A stretch of DNA of 64,000 nt, taken from Oscillospiraceae bacterium (GTDB lineage Bacteria; Bacillota; Clostridia; Oscillospirales; Acutalibacteraceae). The stretch spans positions 62,001-126,000 of the forward strand of contig SVOC01000001.1 of NCBI GenBank assembly GCA_015066625.1, given 5' to 3'. Position numbers and translations under genes: made by a program. Below, in pieces: positions 61,101 through 64,000 of the stretch; within the stretch, counting starts at the first letter, position 1, and the number at the start of each line of letters is the position of its first letter. The notes under the pieces were generated by a model that was not told the DNA's origin, did not search any database, and saw only the letters and a program-made list of their open reading frames with translations.

Positions 61101-61932
61101 AACTTATGTTGTTGACGGTGCAACATATGATGAATATGATGTAACCTTTGGTGCAGAAATCCCCGTTCCCACAGATCCCTCTAAGGAAGGCTACCTCTTC
61201 GCAGGTTGGACTCCCTCAGTGCCCTCAACAATGCCTGCTGAAAACCTCACCTTCACAGCAGAATGGGAAAAAGTTCCCACAGAAGGCGATAAGTATGCAG
61301 CAAGATTTGTTGTAGACGGCAAGACTGTTGAGCTTTATATTCTTGAAAAGAGCGAAGCAATTCCCACTCCCGAAACACCCACAAAGTTCGGCTTTGTATT
61401 CGCAGGCTGGGATCCTGAAGTTCCCGCAACAATGCCCGGCGAAGATATGACATTTGAAGCACAGTGGGAAATCGATAAGGATTTCGTAACACTCGTTGTC
61501 GGCGGTGCAGTTGTTTCAGGTGCAGTTATCGGCACAGCAATCGGTATCAACGCAGCTATCATAACAGGCGTTTCAATTATCGGCGGTATCCTTGTTATCG
61601 TTGGTATTTCAGAGCTTGTCAAGCATACTCACACCGTAACCTTTATGGTAGACGGCGAGGTATACAAGACCTACAAGGTAGTTGAAGGCACAAAGATTCC
61701 TGTTCCCGCAGATCCCGAAAAGGACGGCAGCATCTTCAAGGGTTGGGATCCTGAAATCCCCGAAAAGATGGGTAATGAGGATCTCACATTTGAAGCACAG
61801 TGGGCAAGCGAAACAGATGTTGTAATTCCCGATACAGGTTCGGCAGCAGGCCTTGCAGCATTCGCAGCAGTTTCAGGCGCAGCCGCAGCAGCATTTGTTC
61901 TTGCAAGCAGAAAAAAGAAGGATGAAGAATAA
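55168..61932 (+). CDS. giant cell-wall-anchored Listeria-Bacteroides repeat (InlB B-repeat-like) protein
   Basis: A 2254-residue surface protein. Residues 1-27 are a signal peptide ending ASA. An unknown N-terminal domain (about 30-290) precedes more than 20 beta-grasp-like repeats of the Flg_new/InlB B-repeat type, each with a (Y/F)xFxGW core and P.TMP..(D/N)..A.W end; ANGGKFADG-type openings mark a longer subclass. A hydrophobic stretch of about 45 residues (2106-2151, GGAVVSGAVIGTAIG...) lies before the last repeat. The end is VIPDTGSAAG, a 20-residue membrane segment and RKKKDEE, a sortase-type wall anchor with PDTG in place of LPxTG. The ATG at 55168 has AAGGAGG upstream; a frame from 55120 would precede the signal peptide. 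No sortase gene is in the window. Confidence 0.92.
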   Translation: MTHLKKSLAMLLAIVMIFSSMSVAASAAFDPKVDGGFNLDFQVKFFRMERNEDGFIIDKDGNVVGDENDNIPDYVYVDEDVNWIETDRAKPGEHVKARVYIGTDFYTYSANMALLFDSRYLDNPLFTDGGRRELVTNSRYMNRTVTLKVDSAGWYSDETQFSQYVNEDGTLVDRGIINSTYFNDYDLIANSITIKTKSNTTTLMDISQWAVEYDLEVYDNELTRTVNTEGTARVPAELAASTKTGFPMFISFPKGEAGTSSAAQMYDWDAKVTSPAGKVTTTSKIVLNANGGYFAEGDEYVLTKDLPGIVGDGIKGLGAHEPKKSDYNFAGWSKVAVPADGKFTDEIKAALKLTDEDETAQGGYLTEAQINALCLSEADIASYEYGYEDDTLYAVWKPAQEGDNFYTYRVFYMLTDGTYSATPDFTQEIPAANGSTATLPKTPVEGYTLDLEASDVTITVKGDKSSVLNAYYARNKYSVNYSYVDNSGVTQVQTHEVFYGAEVPAFDTTELPTGIPVKEGYTFEGWETEDGLSVPKKMPIGNVELVPVYKIKTVTFIFDALQGGTFESNGERTYSFVYNYGDVPAEFTEVPVFPGKEFIGWSEEFPEKATSDITFEADYTDIEYYVTFMDGNEVVDKFPAYYGDVIFASDVPDGYTEDESWYIQNEDGSKTVVEFPYTVTGDVVLNAMDSADVFDAEFYVDGELYKAVPTAFDEQIVAPEAPEKEGYTFVMWDPEVSIMDEEGKRFDAVYEIKETKITFVDTGKTVIDPIVGKYNSDITTVVPAPEKDGYTFKGWNTPVPSKMPAEDLEITAIWAKNTYSIRFENHDGSLIDVVTGEFESKVTAPALPKEAGYTYEWDKTVPETMPAENMTIEAVRTPIKYSITFNTNGGVPEAIEAIENVDCGAPLTAPKAPEKEGFEFGGWALATEPTVPVDFPETMPAGGLDLIAIWNTTKHDAYFNANGGKFADGKTLSIVKGVEYGASITPPAAPTREGYTFEGWSPVPDAMVNEDMYFDAVWTPVSVEPDEGVEYIINVITINPADGSEITTQVATGSVEEGSTVEVIHKGETATADHSYTFEELIDSVSNVLDEDRTTETKITVTKNGENVINVYCKLAEVTVTFLANGGKFADGSDKIVVSGKYGEEIEVPADPARTGYKFVEWDKDAEGATFTTDDTFVAQWEEETYYAIFNINGEEFTRVPYKFGEKIEAPAYTPAEDETFSGWDIPVNTVMGPGDMTFDAELTVNEYTLTYSYSSAPAGAQLPAASTGLFYGDTIELAAATVVEGYTFNGWVYDGVTYGEGEDFTMPNGDVTVVGSYTANEYTIDYVTGFDDVEVPEGTTESATVGTVFELPVLSKDGYEFKGWKNGDVSYAPGASFTMPADEVELEAIWEEIPADPDEYTYSYSWTGDIPAEATLPEGDTVPEGTTVTVADVPVVDGYTFNGWIYNGRLTESFVMPGNDVTITGEWTKDPVPAAKYDLTVDANGGTFANGAEVYTAQLEEGQTVTVPAGPTYEGFKFMGWVDADGNATSIPGTMPANAVSIKAEWSELYDITFIVDDETYETVTDAGIKGDALPVPQKGEPTKEGFTFGGWADKDGKIVTTIPEGDAVLDAVWVPVDPTLYTIKYYDGSTLLKTEQYEAGADIAEFAPEAKEGYTFNGWTDMPEDKKMPEKDLVVHADWSANKNDITLNAGEGEFADGTSVFTETGVEYGEKLSGIVPAEPTREGYTFTGWVDAQGNPATIPTTMPNAPIDLTATWEIKSATVTFDAGEGSFADGTSKATASGNYGTDITLPAEPTRDGFNFKGWSGLPEDGKIPAKDITVTAIWEAKPETKTYKLIIDAAGGTVNGEAKIEKTLKEGEAIGNIAEPVREGYKFTGWDKEIPDTMPANDLTVTATWEALAAPTHTVTYYLNKGDSTPYATKTFEEGETMVHPVPEATGVVFKNEWVDAEGNALPATMGNSDLVAYAVIDHLVSYKATYVVDGATYDEYDVTFGAEIPVPTDPSKEGYLFAGWTPSVPSTMPAENLTFTAEWEKVPTEGDKYAARFVVDGKTVELYILEKSEAIPTPETPTKFGFVFAGWDPEVPATMPGEDMTFEAQWEIDKDFVTLVVGGAVVSGAVIGTAIGINAAIITGVSIIGGILVIVGISELVKHTHTVTFMVDGEVYKTYKVVEGTKIPVPADPEKDGSIFKGWDPEIPEKMGNEDLTFEAQWASETDVVIPDTGSAAGLAAFAAVSGAAAAAFVLASRKKKDEE

Positions 61933-61951
61933 TCCTTAATAAGAATTTTTC

Positions 61952-61983
61952 AGAGGGTTGCCGCAAGGCAGCCCTCTTTTTTG
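61952..61983 (+). terminator. terminator of the giant repeat protein gene
   Basis: AGAGGGTTGCC and GGCAGCCCTCT form an 11-bp stem with one G-U pair closed by a GCAA tetraloop, followed by seven T residues. Confidence 0.93.
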
Positions 61984-61986
61984 TAA

Positions 61987-62036
61987 CAAAACCTCCGCTT
62001 TGTCAATATAATGTAATTGACGAAACGGAGGTTTTG
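61987..62036 (+). promoter_or_regulatory. 50-base inverted repeat containing the ribosome binding site
   Basis: CAAAACCTCCG (61987-61997) is perfectly complementary to CGGAGGTTTTG (62026-62036). After one mismatch the arms continue inward for eight more pairs (one G-U), leaving a TATAATGTAA loop. The GGAGG of the next gene (62027-62031) is inside the right arm, so any transcript starting upstream would have its ribosome binding site paired. Alternatively it is a DNA operator centred on a TATAAT-like -10. Confidence 0.7.
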
Positions 62037-62038
62037 CT

Positions 62039-62833
62039 ATGGATAAAAGAGAAATGGAAAAGCTGATGGATAAATATAAGGCGGAAATGCTGGAATTCAG
62101 CAGAAGAAATAATGTGTCGGGTTATCCGCAGGTAAGCGGTGAAAAAATCGATAAGCGTGAGCAGGAGATGCATAATGCATTGGAAAAAGATGAAACTTTT
62201 GAAAGGGACAGAAGCGACCCTTTATCGGATGCTGCAGAAAACCAGGAGGTGCGTGCCGTTCAGGCTGTGCCTGCTCAACAGGAATCAACAGCACAAAGCA
62301 TTGCACCTGTTGTCGCCGATGCAGTAACAGACGGTGCCCGGGTGCTCCGCAGTCTGTGTGCAGGTGTAAACGATGCATCAACTCCCGAGCAAAGGGCAAG
62401 ATGTGGGGAAATAAATGAGTTCCTTGCCGCTAATCCTGACAACGGGACGCTGAAAGTGGAAACATACGCATCGGACAGAGCTTTTGGCGTAGGCAGTGCA
62501 AGGGTAATGGTTTTTCTTGAGCTCCCAAGCGGAAATGTTGCGGTTTTTGACGGGCTTACGGATATTGACGGCATAAGCGATACGGTGAGCTTGCCTGCGC
62601 CGCCCCGAGAAATTTCTCAGTCACCCCAGTCGGGCAGCAATCCCCGTCTGCCCTATTCGGTCTATTCTGTTTATGTTGAGCATCCGGCTTATGTCAGGGC
62701 AGTGTTTACCAATGTGCCCGTATTTTCAGGCACGGAATCAGTTCAGCCTGTGCGTATGCTTGCGAAGGCACCGGGACTTCAGGAGCCCGAGCCTATAGTT
62801 GTTGACGAAAATTCCGTCAACACATTAAGGTAG
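62039..62833 (+). CDS. SleC-type N-terminal module protein, 264 aa
   Basis: A 264-residue protein. Residues 1-85 are charged and helical (KREMEKLMDKYKAEMLEFSRRN...), and 90-120 form an Ala/Val-rich segment. About 125-255 resemble the carboxypeptidase-regulatory-like module found in SleC-type spore cortex proteins: LKVETYASDRAFGVGSARVMVFL, VAVFDGLTDIDGISDTVSLP and YSVYVEHPAYVRAVFTNVPVFSGTESVQPVRM. No signal peptide is seen. The stop is nine bases before the next gene, which carries the SpoIID-like and peptidoglycan-binding parts, so together they look like a SleC-type protein split into two chains. Confidence 0.7.
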   Translation: MDKREMEKLMDKYKAEMLEFSRRNNVSGYPQVSGEKIDKREQEMHNALEKDETFERDRSDPLSDAAENQEVRAVQAVPAQQESTAQSIAPVVADAVTDGARVLRSLCAGVNDASTPEQRARCGEINEFLAANPDNGTLKVETYASDRAFGVGSARVMVFLELPSGNVAVFDGLTDIDGISDTVSLPAPPREISQSPQSGSNPRLPYSVYSVYVEHPAYVRAVFTNVPVFSGTESVQPVRMLAKAPGLQEPEPIVVDENSVNTLR

Positions 62834-62842
62834 GAGGATATT

Positions 62843-64000
62843 ATGGCTGTAACACCTGTAATACCCGAATATATAACAGTGCATCTGGGCACTCCAAACT
62901 CAAACGCAAGGAATGTCCGTGTACCTTTTACCGAATATATAAAAAACGTTGCGTCGAGCGAAATTTATCCTACTTGGCCCGAAAATGCAATAAGAGCAAA
63001 TATTTATGCTCAGGTTTCCTTTGCACTTAACAGAATTTTCACCGAATATTACCGAAGCAGAGGGTATAATTTTGATATAACCAACTCTACATCATATGAC
63101 CAGGCGTATGTTGACGGCAGGGAAATTTTCTCTAATGTATCACGGATAGTTGATGAACTTTTCAACGACTATGTAACAAAGGGCAATCAGATTCAGCCTT
63201 ATTTTACAGAATACTGCGACGGCAGAAGCGTAACCTGCCGCGGACTTTCTCAGTGGGGCACGGTTACTCTTGCAAATCGGGGCAGAACTCCCTATCAGAT
63301 TTTGCAAAATTATTACGGTAACGATATAAATATTGTGAGAAATGCACCTGTCAGAAATATATCCGAAACATATCCCGGCACCTTGCTCAGATTGGGCTCA
63401 AACGGTGAAGATGTTCGTACGATTCAGCGACAGCTTAACAGAATAAGACGAAATTATCCTTCTATTCCGTCGATTCCTGACACCAACGGTATTTTTGATG
63501 CATCGACAAGAGCGGCGGTTTTGCAGTTTCAGAAAATTTTTAATCTTGCTCAGGACGGTATAGTAGGCAAGGCGACCTGGTATAAAATAAAGCAGATTTA
63601 CAATGCGGTCAAAAAAGTATCGGAGCTTTATTCCGAGGGCATAACAATCAGTGAGGTTGAAAGAATTTTCAGCGAGGTGCTTAAAAGGGGAAGCAGAGGC
63701 ACGGATGTAAGGTCTGTGCAGTATTATCTGAATTTTATAGGATTTTTCAACGACAGATTGCCTCAGATTTCCGTTGACGGTGTTTTCGGCCCTGCTACCG
63801 AAAATGCAGTCCGTGCGTTTCAGCGTGAATACGGTCTGACGGTTGACGGAATTATTGGCAGAGCAACCTGGTATGCCTTGCAGGATGCCTACTACGGCAT
63901 ACTCAATTCCCTGCCCGATGAATACCGTTCATATTCATCCTTGCTTTATCCCGGTTATACCGTAACAACAGGTGCAAGCGGAAATGTTGTTACCCAGCTT
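62843..64000 (+). CDS. SleC/SpoIID-like peptidoglycan-binding protein (3' partial)
   Basis: An open frame of 386 codons running off the window end, with TAGGAGG upstream of the ATG. Residues 1-165 contain VPFTEYIKNVASSEIYPTWPENAIRANIYAQVSFAL and CDGRSVTCRGLSQWGTVTLANRGRTPYQILQNYYG, the SpoIID-like glycan-hydrolase/binding domain of SleC-type cortex-lytic proteins. Two peptidoglycan-binding (PG_binding_1) domains follow: LRLGSNGEDVRTIQRQL...FDASTRAAVLQFQKIF...DGIVGKATW (about 177-252) and LKRGSRGTDVRSVQYYL...DGIIGRATW (about 280-350). A third begins at GASGNVVTQL. Likely role: spore cortex binding or hydrolysis, or other wall remodelling. No signal peptide is visible. Confidence 0.85.
   Translation, partial: MAVTPVIPEYITVHLGTPNSNARNVRVPFTEYIKNVASSEIYPTWPENAIRANIYAQVSFALNRIFTEYYRSRGYNFDITNSTSYDQAYVDGREIFSNVSRIVDELFNDYVTKGNQIQPYFTEYCDGRSVTCRGLSQWGTVTLANRGRTPYQILQNYYGNDINIVRNAPVRNISETYPGTLLRLGSNGEDVRTIQRQLNRIRRNYPSIPSIPDTNGIFDASTRAAVLQFQKIFNLAQDGIVGKATWYKIKQIYNAVKKVSELYSEGITISEVERIFSEVLKRGSRGTDVRSVQYYLNFIGFFNDRLPQISVDGVFGPATENAVRAFQREYGLTVDGIIGRATWYALQDAYYGILNSLPDEYRSYSSLLYPGYTVTTGASGNVVTQL

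Noticed and set aside
56000..61800. Repeated DNA in the giant gene as a CRISPR-like or satellite array
   Set aside because: The repeats are diverged protein repeats of unequal length in one open frame, without constant spacers.

Overview
The window looks like a chromosomal segment of a low-to-mid G+C Firmicute of class Clostridia, most likely an Oscillospiraceae-type gut anaerobe. Supporting signs are strong AGGAGG-type ribosome binding sites, TTGACA/TATAAT-type promoters, a CIRCE element before groESL, AddAB rather than RecBCD, a dgt-dnaG-rpoD cluster, an AckA fermentation enzyme, a SleC-like spore-cortex protein and heavy use of CCC for proline. I see no tRNA or rRNA gene, insertion sequence, prophage or CRISPR array. 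Genes are tightly packed and the longest gene-free stretch is about 330 bases, before rpoB.

Layout. 1-3.6 kb (+): end of a dCTP deaminase gene, a small unknown, a phosphoglycerate-mutase-fold protein of the proposed homoserine kinase type, MetY and a membrane protein. 3.6-7.8 kb (-): arginine operon argCJBD with a strong promoter and an ArgR-like palindrome. 8-11 kb: DUF1015 protein, zinc-ribbon membrane protein, YigZ and ribosomal protein L31. 11-18 kb (-): addB-addA. 18.2-26.4 kb (+): CNNM/CBS transporter, cytosolic GH20 hexosaminidase, dgt-dnaG-rpoD and a lipoprotein. 26.4-29.8 kb (-): a CBM9-like protein, a NahK-like sugar kinase, a small unknown, and ackA. 29.9-43.7 kb (+): tmcAL, rpoB-rpoC, rpsL, rpsG, fusA, tuf. 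43.8-48 kb: a second zinc-ribbon membrane protein, then a (-) surface-polysaccharide operon (GT8, VTT/TVP38, O-antigen-ligase-like, DUF4886). 48.1-50.2 kb: groES-groEL. 50.3-64 kb (+): a small protein behind a palindromic promoter, a secreted PPC-domain protein, a metallophosphoesterase, a GPH sugar symporter, a 2254-residue repeat surface protein with a PDTG cell-wall anchor, and two SleC/SpoIID-like peptidoglycan proteins, the last cut by the window end.

How it works together. Most of the segment is housekeeping: transcription, translation, replication initiation, repair, chaperones and arginine supply. The accessory content is about the cell surface and sugars: hexosaminidase, N-acetylhexosamine-type kinase and GPH symporter could serve glycan salvage; the GT8/ligase operon could build a surface polysaccharide; the repeat protein and PPC protein are exported.

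Many genes are individually promoted and closed by strong hairpin terminators, several usable from both sides. The less explained items are the 50-base inverted repeat burying a ribosome binding site at 62.0 kb, the palindrome lying over a promoter at 50.3 kb, and the internal hydrophobic segment of the giant surface protein. All positions and motifs were read by eye; no database search was run.
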